From Thermococcaceae archaeon (GTDB taxonomy: Archaea > Methanobacteriota_B > Thermococci > Thermococcales > Thermococcaceae): a DNA stretch of 64,000 nt. The stretch spans positions 62,001-126,000 of the forward strand of contig JASGLT010000002.1 in the NCBI GenBank assembly GCA_030156945.1, written 5' to 3'. Positions 34,894 to 42,847 of this stretch are shown here, piece after piece. Below the pieces are notes generated by a model that saw only the letters and a program-made list of their open reading frames with translations, was not told the DNA's origin and ran no database searches. Position 1 is the first letter of the stretch. Each line of letters begins with the position of its first letter. A program made the translations under genes and the position numbers.

Positions 34894-35688
34894 ATGCTTG
34901 AATCCTTGGTTCATTTCCTCCACGAGTACTTCATAGACCCCATGTACACGAGGGAAGGCTACAATGCAGTAAACACCTTTGTCTACGCCCTCCTCTTCGG
35001 GCTGGGCGTTATTTACAGCTACAAGTACATAATCAAGCCCCTGAAAATAAAGGTAGATGAGAGGCTTTTCTGGGCCGTGACGCCAATGGTGATCTTCGGC
35101 TCAACTGTGAGGGCCCTGGTTGATGGGGACGTTCTGGAGCCCCACCCGCTGATTCTTACTCCCGGAATCTTCTTCACGGCATTCCTCCTAATACTTCCGG
35201 CCCTCTATGCTGACTCCCGTCTGGGGAGCTATCCCAAGGTGACCGTTGGGTGGGGCACCCTCTTATCCCTCTGGGCGAACTACCTCCTCGTGACTCATGC
35301 AAAGAGCTGGGAGCCCTATGGGTGGACCCTCCTCCACACAGCGGTCAGCTGGGCGGTGGTTCTCCTGTTCTACAGGTTCAAACCCTTCGAGAAGCTCTAC
35401 CTCTATTCTGTGCTGGCCCACTATTTTGACATGGGCTCCACAGTGGTTGCCATCCACTTCTACGGTTACAGGGAGGTGCACTGGATAGAGAACCACCTCG
35501 TCCAGTGGTTCGGTGCCTACTTCTACTACCCCTGGATAACCCTGATCCTCATCGCGGTCTACTACGGCCTCAAATACCTCGTTCCGGATGAGGAAGAGAG
35601 ACACTACTGGTATCTGGCCATCTACATCCTTGGCCTCGGTCCGGCAATAAGGGATCCAGCACAGATGGTTCTGGAGATAGGGGGGTAA
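34894..35688 (+). CDS. DUF63 family integral membrane protein (copy 2)
   Basis: A 264-residue paralogue of the protein at 14224-15036. Shared features include EGYNAVNTFVYALLFG near the N-terminus, AVTPMVIFGSTVRALVDGD, LAHYFDMGSTVVAIHFYGYREVHWIENHLVQW and the ending ILGLGPAIRDPAQMVLEIGG. There are seven to eight membrane helices. GGAGGTG lies six bases before the ATG at 34894. It is monocistronic here and converges on the helicase gene. Function is unknown. Confidence 0.9.
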   Translation: MLESLVHFLHEYFIDPMYTREGYNAVNTFVYALLFGLGVIYSYKYIIKPLKIKVDERLFWAVTPMVIFGSTVRALVDGDVLEPHPLILTPGIFFTAFLLILPALYADSRLGSYPKVTVGWGTLLSLWANYLLVTHAKSWEPYGWTLLHTAVSWAVVLLFYRFKPFEKLYLYSVLAHYFDMGSTVVAIHFYGYREVHWIENHLVQWFGAYFYYPWITLILIAVYYGLKYLVPDEEERHYWYLAIYILGLGPAIRDPAQMVLEIGG

Positions 35689-35689
35689 A

Positions 35690-38251
35690 CTACCTCCCCC
35701 TTTTGTCCCTACCTTTCTGTCTGTCTTTCTCCCCGAACCTCTTTTCAGAACGGGCAGCTATTTGCCTACCTTCTTCTATCTCCCTCTTCAGTATCTTCGC
35801 CTCTTCCTCGGTCTTTCTCACGCGGAAGACCCTCGCTATCCTCTCGATGGCTTCGAGCTTCCTAACGATGCCGTCGAGCCACGTGAAGACGTCGCCCGGA
35901 TACACTATCAGCCCATAGACCTTCCTGAAGTGCTCCGCTATCTGGGTCGGGTGCTTTCCGCTCCTCCTGAGCTCGATTATCAGGTTGCTCACCCTCTCCA
36001 TGGCGTACTCGGTGCAGTCCTCCTCGGGGCACATGAAGAACTCCTGGTAGATGGTGAACAGCCTCTCAGCGGCGTTGGGGCTCAGCTCGGGGACGACCTT
36101 ATCGAGTTCTTCAAGTATTGAGGCGAAGCTCGGCGAGAAGACGTTGGCGCTCAGCCTTCCCCTAACTGCTCCCTCAAGCTCCCTCTGGAGAGTCCCGCTG
36201 AGGTAGATGTTCTCGAACGGAAGGAGCTTGACCGCTATCCACCTGACTTCCTTCTTCCCCAGGTTTTCCCTGATGAAGGTTGCCTCCTTCGGCAGGAGGA
36301 AGCTCATACTGACTGCCCTTCCGTAGGGCGTGACCTCAACGATTGGTCTCTTTATCCTCACAAAGTCGAACTCCTCAAGCTTTTCAAGGACTTTTTCGGC
36401 GCTCTGGTTCGCTCCTAGGCACATAGATTGGACTTCCTCGATGACGTCCAGTCTATTGAAGACGCAGGAATGAGCCAAGACGTTGTCCTGCTCAAGCTCG
36501 TCGCTCCACTCCACCTGGACTGGCTCGATGGGTGCCGTCAGGAGTTTAAATGCAACTTCATCTTCAGTTCCTTCCATCTGGGCAGAATACTTCCTTCCAG
36601 GTTCGACGAGGAGGTAAACCTTCCCCTTCTCGTGATAGAGCGGCCTTCCGGCCCTCCCCAGCATCTGGTGGAACTCCCTAACGCTGAGCCACTTGTTGCC
36701 CATGGCAAGGCTCTCAAAAATTACCTGGGAAGCGGGAAAGTCCACTCCAGCTCCGAGCGCCGCCGTCGTAACCACGACGTCGAGCCTTTGAGCCAAAAAC
36801 TCCATCTCCGTGAGCTTCCGCTGCTTGTAGGGAAGGCCGGAATGGTAGGGCTTGGCCTTGAGTCCTTTGCTCGTCAGGTAAGCGGCCAGCTCGTGCGTCC
36901 TCTTCCTGGAGAACGTGAAGACTATGCTCTGCCCCTTGTAGCCCTGCTTAGACTTTCTCATGGCCTCGGCCCTGCACAGGTTCGCTATGTGCCTCCACTT
37001 CTCGCTCTCGTTCCTCACTATGATTATGTGCCTCTCCAGGTCAACGGGCCTTTCGTCGTAGAGCACCAGTTTTAACCCGAGTTCTTTCGCCAGCTCGTCA
37101 GGGTTGCCAACGGTTGCAGAGAGCCCTATGAACTGGGCCTTTGGATAGAGCTTCCTCAGCCTCGCTATAAGGCCGTCGAGTCTCGGTCCGCGCTCCTCGT
37201 CGTCGAGCGTGTGTATCTCGTCTATCACTATGGTTCCGACGTTTCCTATCTTTCTCCCGGCGCGGAGGAGGTAGTCTATGCCTTCGTATGTTCCGATGAT
37301 GATGTCAGCATCTATGCCCGTATCAACGACCACGAGCTCGTCCTTGGTCTTTATCCTGCTCATGCCAACTCTTATCGCCACCCTCAGGCCGAGCTTGGAG
37401 TAGCGCCTTTTGAAGTCCTCGTACTTCTGGTTGGCCAAAGCTACCAGCGGGACGAGGAAGAGGAGCTTTTTACCGTGCATTGCCTTTGGCACCCCAGCCA
37501 GCTCGCCTATTAGGGTCTTCCCGCTGGCCGTTGCGGAAACAACCAGGAGGTCCTCGCCTTCGAGGAGGCCGTTCTTGACGGCCAGGCTCTGGACTGGGAG
37601 GAGCTCGTTCACTCCCTCAGACTTCAGGACTTCCTTGAACTTCTCGGGGACTGGAAGCTCGTCCACCTTGATCTTCTCGACTTTAACGTGCTTGGCCTTG
37701 AGCTCGTCCCACTTGGTTATCTCCGGGTGTTTGGTCGGGTCGAAGCGCGGGTCGAAGGCGTAGAGGACTTTATCAAGGTCGCGGAAACGTTCAAGAAGCT
37801 TCTTAGCCTGGTCAAACATGGCTATGCTCTTGAAGCGGAAGCGGAGCTCCCTCTTCAGCTCGTCCTCGGCACAGCGCTCGCAGATGTACTCGTTGTGGTA
37901 CTTTATGCGGTTGCCCTCAGTCAGGACGGTTATCCTGCCCCCCAGCAAACAGAGGCGGCACAGCTCGGCCTTCTCGACCCGCTTGTTCTGGAGCCTCCTC
38001 TTGAAGTAGTCCTCCCACTCGTCGGCGTTGACGATGACGATTCTGGATTGGCGGAGAAGCTTCTCTATCTCCTTCGGGTTCCGGTACTGACTTCCCTCAA
38101 GGACTTTGAAGAGCCTCCCCTCTCTCATTATGAAGCGGTAAATCCGGTCAGCTTTAAGGTTCTGCATTTGGGATAGCTTTTCGGGCTCGTTCTCGATGAA
38201 AAACGCCTCAAGCTCGTTCTTCTTCCTTCCTGGCCTCACGACGAAGAGCAT
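35690..38251 (-). CDS. Ski2-like DEAD/DEAH helicase with zinc finger (ASH-Ski2 type)
   Basis: An 853-residue superfamily 2 helicase. An N-terminal extension carries a four-Cys finger (CRLC and CERC, about residues 98-136). The core has motif I SATASGKT, II DEIH, III LSATVGN, V TTAALGAGVDFP and VI QMLGRAGRP. A helical C-terminal region has a second Cys pair (CPEEDC) and a very basic tail. This matches the archaeal Ski2-like family described with RNase J and the exosome in Pyrococcus abyssi, so a role in RNA turnover is likely. The paralogous Hel308 DNA helicase lacks the N-terminal finger. It abuts the DUF63 gene convergently. Confidence 0.87.
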   Translation of the reverse strand: MLFVVRPGRKKNELEAFFIENEPEKLSQMQNLKADRIYRFIMREGRLFKVLEGSQYRNPKEIEKLLRQSRIVIVNADEWEDYFKRRLQNKRVEKAELCRLCLLGGRITVLTEGNRIKYHNEYICERCAEDELKRELRFRFKSIAMFDQAKKLLERFRDLDKVLYAFDPRFDPTKHPEITKWDELKAKHVKVEKIKVDELPVPEKFKEVLKSEGVNELLPVQSLAVKNGLLEGEDLLVVSATASGKTLIGELAGVPKAMHGKKLLFLVPLVALANQKYEDFKRRYSKLGLRVAIRVGMSRIKTKDELVVVDTGIDADIIIGTYEGIDYLLRAGRKIGNVGTIVIDEIHTLDDEERGPRLDGLIARLRKLYPKAQFIGLSATVGNPDELAKELGLKLVLYDERPVDLERHIIIVRNESEKWRHIANLCRAEAMRKSKQGYKGQSIVFTFSRKRTHELAAYLTSKGLKAKPYHSGLPYKQRKLTEMEFLAQRLDVVVTTAALGAGVDFPASQVIFESLAMGNKWLSVREFHQMLGRAGRPLYHEKGKVYLLVEPGRKYSAQMEGTEDEVAFKLLTAPIEPVQVEWSDELEQDNVLAHSCVFNRLDVIEEVQSMCLGANQSAEKVLEKLEEFDFVRIKRPIVEVTPYGRAVSMSFLLPKEATFIRENLGKKEVRWIAVKLLPFENIYLSGTLQRELEGAVRGRLSANVFSPSFASILEELDKVVPELSPNAAERLFTIYQEFFMCPEEDCTEYAMERVSNLIIELRRSGKHPTQIAEHFRKVYGLIVYPGDVFTWLDGIVRKLEAIERIARVFRVRKTEEEAKILKREIEEGRQIAARSEKRFGEKDRQKGRDKRGR

Positions 38252-38275
38252 CGTTTTTTCCTCCGGGACCCTCAG

Positions 38276-38746
38276 CTAGAAGCCGTCATCGTATGAATGC
38301 CAGCACTCCTTGAAAGTGTCCATGATAATGCTCACTTCAACCTTTTGGAGGTTTCTCCCGAAATACTCCTTGAGCTTTCCTGTGAACCTTTTTACTTCGT
38401 CGTTGTCACGGAAGTTTGCCTTTATGATAACTTGAGAAGGTCCGCTCCTCCGGTAGAGGGCCTGGACGTTCTTCAGCCTGGCTATTCTCTTTAGAATCGG
38501 GTCTACCGTGTGGTCGTCTATGGAGAGGTAAAGCTCAAAGAAGGCCTCTATAAACTCATCCAGGAACCCAGGGTTTACAACTGCTGAATAGCCCTTAACC
38601 GCCCCAAGCCTCTCCAGCTTGTCCAGTCTGTTCTTTACGCTGGCCGGAGAAAGACCCACTCTCTTACCGAGGTCAGTGAGGGTAATCCTCCCATCTTTCC
38701 TCAGGATTTCAAGTATCTCCCTGTCCTTTTCGTCTATGCCCGGCAT
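38276..38746 (-). CDS. Lrp/AsnC family transcription regulator
   Basis: About 156 residues: N-terminal helix-turn-helix (DREILEILRKDGRITLTDLGKRVGLSPASVKNRLDKLERLGAVKGYSAVVNP) and a C-terminal RAM/ligand domain. GGTGA lies five bases before the ATG at 38746, so the longer frame is not used. It lies between TyrRS and the helicase on the same strand, possibly in one operon. The ligand and targets are unknown. Confidence 0.92.
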   Translation of the reverse strand: MPGIDEKDREILEILRKDGRITLTDLGKRVGLSPASVKNRLDKLERLGAVKGYSAVVNPGFLDEFIEAFFELYLSIDDHTVDPILKRIARLKNVQALYRRSGPSQVIIKANFRDNDEVKRFTGKLKEYFGRNLQKVEVSIIMDTFKECWHSYDDGF

Positions 38747-38769
38747 CAGCTTCACCAAAAATTTGGAAA

Positions 38770-39897
38770 TCAGCGGGTTATCTTTATCTCCCTCATGAGC
38801 TCGAGCGGCTCTGGATTTTTCTCGAAGTAGTCCCTGACGGGCTTGAGGAGCTCGATGAGATAGTCGGCGACGCCGTTCTTGAGGTCGAGCGGGTGGAGCT
38901 TTCCTTCCGCGAAGTCCCTCTTGAGCTCCTCGAAGGTGGTGTAGGTTACGTCCCCTCCGAACTTCGCCGGCCTGTGGATGGTGAACTCCGCGGGCTCTTC
39001 CCTGAATATGATGTACTCGGCCCAGTCCAAAACGGGGTTGTAGTTGACCTCCTTAGCGGGGCAGAAGGCCTTCCTGAGCTTTTCCTTTATCTCCTTGGGA
39101 CTGTCGTGGATGAAGACAGCGGAGTAGGGCTTGCTCTTGCTCATCTTCATCTGAGTCTTGAGCTCTTTGAACTGCTCCTCGCTCTCTATCGGCCAGACCG
39201 GCGGTTCCTGAAGGCCGAGGAGTAAATGGTGGTGGAGAGCGACCGGCTTGAGCTTCTCGCCATTCCATTCGAGCGGGTGGTACTTGAGCTTCTGGGCGAC
39301 CTCTATGGCAATGACGTGGGCCTTCCTCTGGTCCATTCCTGCGTGTGCAATCGTAACGCCCTGATAGAATATGTCCGCCACCTGCATTGCCGGATAGATC
39401 AGCTTGGCGAAGTCTATGGCCTCGCCCATCTGGCGGCCCATTATCGTTATCGAGCGCATAACCCTGCTGAGTGTGACGTTCTTGGAGATGTCTATGACGG
39501 TCTGCCAGTAGTCGCCCTTCTCAAGTATCTCGCTCGCCAGAACGAACTCCACCTTCTCCGGGTCTCCGCCCATGACCTTTATGCTCTGCTTCATTCCCTC
39601 CTTGAAGTAGGTTAGCGCGACCTTCTGGATGACCTCAAGGTCTCCCCCGAGCTTGTCGTTTATCCAGCTGTGCCAGTCGGCTAAAAAGACCCTCGTTTTG
39701 ACTCCGGCCTTCTGGAGGTCGGCTATCTTTGCTCCGGCCATCAGTCCAGTCCCGAGGTGAATGTAACCGCTTATCTCGAAGCCTATGTAGTGCTGGAGTG
39801 GAGCACCTACTTCAAGCAGATGCCTCAGGTTTTCCTCGGTAAGAAGCTCCTCCGTCGGCTTCCTTTTGATGAGCTCGATCTTCTTCTCTATATCCAT
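38770..39897 (-). CDS. tyrS: Tyrosyl-tRNA synthetase
   Basis: Archaeal class I TyrRS, about 375 residues. The HIGH-like motif is in GFEISGYIHLGTGL, the KMSKS loop in MKMSKSKPYSAVFIHDSPKE, and tyrosine-pocket stretches such as DWHSWINDKLGG and MQVADIFYQGVTIAHAGMDQRKAH are present. The frame runs upstream to 39993, but that part has no family similarity; GGGTGG precedes the ATG at 39897, giving MDIEKKIELIKRKPTEELL. There is no bacterial-type C-terminal S4 domain, as expected in archaea. Confidence 0.96.
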   Translation of the reverse strand: MDIEKKIELIKRKPTEELLTEENLRHLLEVGAPLQHYIGFEISGYIHLGTGLMAGAKIADLQKAGVKTRVFLADWHSWINDKLGGDLEVIQKVALTYFKEGMKQSIKVMGGDPEKVEFVLASEILEKGDYWQTVIDISKNVTLSRVMRSITIMGRQMGEAIDFAKLIYPAMQVADIFYQGVTIAHAGMDQRKAHVIAIEVAQKLKYHPLEWNGEKLKPVALHHHLLLGLQEPPVWPIESEEQFKELKTQMKMSKSKPYSAVFIHDSPKEIKEKLRKAFCPAKEVNYNPVLDWAEYIIFREEPAEFTIHRPAKFGGDVTYTTFEELKRDFAEGKLHPLDLKNGVADYLIELLKPVRDYFEKNPEPLELMREIKITR

Positions 39898-40063
39898 TAT
39901 AACCACCCACATTCTGGAGGGTAAAATCCCTTTTAAGAGCTTTGTCTCTGGAGGGAAGCATATCCATGTAAACTTCCTCTGAAATCTTTCCATATTTTGC
40001 TATGGCTGTTTTTGAAAAAGGTTTATAATAAACCTCGTGTATAAAAGGGACGGTGATGACCCG

Positions 40064-41143
40064 ATGAATAAGAGTGCATTAGTATTGGCAGCCCTTGTGC
40101 TGTTCTCCATTTTTGGAGTCTTTGGAATGCCGAAGGCCAGCGCTGCCGGAGAAGTTGTCATAGCAGTTGACCTCGCCCACGGCGAGAACCCCAAGGGATT
40201 GACAGACTTGACATACAAGAACGAGACACTGACCGAGGGAATGCTTAAGGTTCTGACTGACTACACTTTCGTCTACTTCGGTGACGCCAAGTACGAGGCA
40301 GACCTCGGAATCAAGAACATAGGCGACAAGATAACCTACGAGGCCCTCAAAGAGAACAACGTCAAAATACTCGTCCTTGGCCAGCCCACGAGCCCGCTTT
40401 ACCCCGAGGAGGTTGAGGCCATCAAGAAGTGGCTTGAGGAGGGCGACCACGTCCTCTGGATTGCCGGCGATTCTGACTATGGAAACGGTCCCAAGACCAT
40501 CAACTTTGTTAACAGCGTCCTCGACCAGCTCGGACTCACCAACCTCCGGCTTGACCAGGCTTCAGTTGAAGACCCCGTCAGCAACGCCGGAGCTCCCTAC
40601 CGTGTTGTTGCCTATGCCAACCCCTGGGACGACACCCCCAAGAGGGACATCATCGTTCAGGGCTTCGAACACGATGGAGCAGTTCTCGCCCACGGTCCGG
40701 GTGTTGTTGCCTGGGTTGATGGTGTCGATGGTAGTGGGGACTGGCACAAGCTTACTCCCGAGGAGAAGCCCGAGAACACTTACGTGCTGATTCGCAGTAC
40801 CGGTAACTCCGTCATAAAAGAGAACGAGGATCCCGCTGCGAACGCTTACACTGCCGGTGAGCAGGGTGAGTTCCCCATTGCGGCTGCCCAGATTATCAAG
40901 CTTGAGGGCAAGAACCCAAGCGTGATCATCGTCAGCGGCGAGACCCCAATCGGCGGCTACGAGCCCATGTGGGCCAGCGTTTACTACCAGAAGCCGCTCG
41001 ACGGGCCAAAGGTCGTTCCAAACATCTTCAAGTGGAGCATCGAGATGACAAAACCCGAGGAGAAGGCAGGTTCCAGTACCTGCGGTCCCGCGGCTCTCAT
41101 AGGGCTTGCAGTGCTTCCGCTCCTCCTCAGGAGGAGAAAGTGA
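40064..41143 (+). CDS. Secreted CGP-CTERM protein with Rossmann-like domain
   Basis: About 359 residues: signal peptide (LVLAALVLFSIFGVFGMPKASA), then a domain resembling DUF4350/class I amidotransferase-like folds (VVIAVDLAHGENPKGL, VKILVLGQPTSPLYPEEVEAIKKWLEEGDHVLWIAGDSDYG), and a C-terminal STCGPAALIGLAVLPLLLRRRK, the CGP-CTERM sorting tail of Thermococcaceae surface proteins. GGTGATG precedes the ATG at 40064 and GGTTTATAATAAACC at 40019-40033 holds the TATA box. It heads the ABC transporter cluster and may help capture or process its substrate outside the cell. Confidence 0.87.
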   Translation: MNKSALVLAALVLFSIFGVFGMPKASAAGEVVIAVDLAHGENPKGLTDLTYKNETLTEGMLKVLTDYTFVYFGDAKYEADLGIKNIGDKITYEALKENNVKILVLGQPTSPLYPEEVEAIKKWLEEGDHVLWIAGDSDYGNGPKTINFVNSVLDQLGLTNLRLDQASVEDPVSNAGAPYRVVAYANPWDDTPKRDIIVQGFEHDGAVLAHGPGVVAWVDGVDGSGDWHKLTPEEKPENTYVLIRSTGNSVIKENEDPAANAYTAGEQGEFPIAAAQIIKLEGKNPSVIIVSGETPIGGYEPMWASVYYQKPLDGPKVVPNIFKWSIEMTKPEEKAGSSTCGPAALIGLAVLPLLLRRRK

Positions 41144-41154
41144 GCTTCCAATCC

Positions 41155-41166
41155 CTCTTTCTTTTT
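41155..41166 (+). terminator. T-rich terminator
   Basis: A pyrimidine run (CTCTTTCTTTTT) begins 11 bases after the stop of the CGP-CTERM gene. Thermococcales terminate at such runs without a needed hairpin. Similar runs follow the ATPase and phosphoesterase genes. Confidence 0.5.
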
Positions 41167-41222
41167 AATCTTGCACAAAGCTTTTTACGCACTTCACCGA
41201 AACTTTGTGGGGGGATGCTGTC

Positions 41223-42683
41223 ATGAAGCGCTTTACTGGAGTCCTGCTGATACTCGTTCTGGTTTTGAGCATAGTTGCCAGCGGCTGCATTGGCGGAGGG
41301 GGAAGCAGTGGAGGCAGCACTGAGACCTCTGGAGAAGGGGTAACCCTGACAATTGTCACAAGGCACGACGCAACAATCCAGTACAAGGTAAAGCAGCTCT
41401 TCCTTCAGAGCGAGATAGCTAAGCAGTACAACATCAAGGACATCAAGTTCATAGGTGTCTATGAGTCCCTATGGCCGAGCTACATAAAGAAAGGCGCGGA
41501 CGTCGGCTGGGGCGGAGGGCCAACGCTCTTCGACAACATGTACAGGCTGGGTTATCTCGCCCCGATAACCGACCAGAAGATACTCAACCTCATAGGCAAT
41601 CAGATTCCGGAGGAGCTTGCGGGAATGCCGATGGTTAGAAGGAATGGAACCGATGTCTACTGGATAGCTGCGGCACTTTCTTCATTCGGTTTCACTGTGA
41701 ACAAGGACGTTCTCAACAAGCAGGGACTTCCCTTCCCAGAGAAGTGGGAGGACATAGCCTCACCTGAGTGGGCAAGAGACCCTCAGATGTACGGCATAGC
41801 TGACCCCACGGGGAGCACATCCAACACGAGGATATACCAGATAATCCTCCAGGCATTTGGTTGGGATGAGGGTTGGAGGATAATGAGGCTCATAGCGGCC
41901 AACTCCAAGGTCTATGAGGCAAGCGATGCCGTCAGGGATGCTGTCATCAACGGTGAGATAGCCGCAGGAAACACCGTAGACTTCTACGGCTACACTGCCA
42001 TGAAGCAGAACCCGAACTGTGTCTATGTCATCCCAGCCGGAGAGAGCATAATCAACGGCGACCCGATAGCCCTGCTCAAGTACAGCAAGCATCCGGAAGC
42101 TGCTCAGGCGTTCATCTACTGGGTTCTCACCGAGGGACAAGCCGTCTGGATGAGCCCCGAGATAAACAGGCTCCCGATAAACGCAGAGGTGTTCAACAAG
42201 ACCATAACTGAGGACGAAGCTAAGATCCTCTTCAAGGGCGAAAACGCGGGGAAGACCTACGCTGAGGCGGTGCCGGCGCTGGTAAAGGCGTACGAGCTCA
42301 CGATATCCAGTGAGGGTATTCCCTTCGACGATGCCAGAGCCCTCAAAACAGTCAACGCTCTCCAGTACTACTTCAAAGCAACCCTCGTCGATGTAAACGG
42401 CCCGCTACACCAGGCCTGGATGGCCATAGTAAACGCTTACAAGGAGGGGAAGATCACTCAGGAGCAGTTCGAGGAGCTCAAGAACAAGCTTACCGCGCCC
42501 ATTGAATTCAAAGATCCGGAGACCGGGCAGATGGTAACCTTCACAGAGGATTACGCGGCCAAGATCAACGACAGGATTGCAACCGACGCGGGCTTCCAGA
42601 GCCAGCTCATGGATGAGTGGCGCAACGCCGCCCAGAAGAAGTACAACGAGGTTCTTAATGAACTGAAAGGCATGACCGGGTGA
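41223..42683 (+). CDS. ABC transporter solute-binding lipoprotein
   Basis: About 486 residues. Signal peptide with lipobox IVASGC, a Gly/Ser linker, then a type II periplasmic-binding fold of the iron(III)/aminoethylphosphonate class (VTLTIVTRHDATIQYKV, DVGWGGGPTLFDNMYRLGYLAPI, WAALSSFGFTVNKD-like region, GIADPTGSTSNTRIY). It delivers substrate to the permease encoded next. GGGGGATG lies before the ATG at 41223. The C-terminal 100 residues form extra helices. The substrate is undetermined; iron, phosphonate, phosphoester or sugar phosphate are all possible. Confidence 0.88.
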   Translation: MKRFTGVLLILVLVLSIVASGCIGGGGSSGGSTETSGEGVTLTIVTRHDATIQYKVKQLFLQSEIAKQYNIKDIKFIGVYESLWPSYIKKGADVGWGGGPTLFDNMYRLGYLAPITDQKILNLIGNQIPEELAGMPMVRRNGTDVYWIAAALSSFGFTVNKDVLNKQGLPFPEKWEDIASPEWARDPQMYGIADPTGSTSNTRIYQIILQAFGWDEGWRIMRLIAANSKVYEASDAVRDAVINGEIAAGNTVDFYGYTAMKQNPNCVYVIPAGESIINGDPIALLKYSKHPEAAQAFIYWVLTEGQAVWMSPEINRLPINAEVFNKTITEDEAKILFKGENAGKTYAEAVPALVKAYELTISSEGIPFDDARALKTVNALQYYFKATLVDVNGPLHQAWMAIVNAYKEGKITQEQFEELKNKLTAPIEFKDPETGQMVTFTEDYAAKINDRIATDAGFQSQLMDEWRNAAQKKYNEVLNELKGMTG

Positions 42684-42728
42684 AACTTCCACCCTTTCAT
42701 CTTTTCAACACTTATTGACACAAACTTG

Positions 42729-42762
42729 TTTAATTCTTCAAACCAAACTTTTAATCCTTCAA
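42729..42762 (+). promoter_or_regulatory. Direct repeat upstream of ABC permease
   Basis: TTTAATTCTTCAA (42729-42741) and TTTAATCCTTCAA (42750-42762) differ at one base and lie 21 bases apart, two helical turns. They precede an AT-rich CCCTTTTAAGAAACATTTAAAAC that could hold the TATA box of the permease-ATPase unit. A regulator binding site is plausible; the first copy could also act in termination of the upstream gene. Confidence 0.4.
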
Positions 42763-42847
42763 GGGAACCCTTTTAAGAAACATTTAAAACGAGCATCTAG
42801 ACCTCATGTTGTTGGGTTGATGGTAATTCGAGCGAGGTGAGTATCCA

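Noticed and set aside
39898-39993. N-terminal extension of TyrRS
   Set aside because: The extra 32 residues do not resemble archaeal TyrRS, and a ribosome binding site precedes the internal ATG at 39897.
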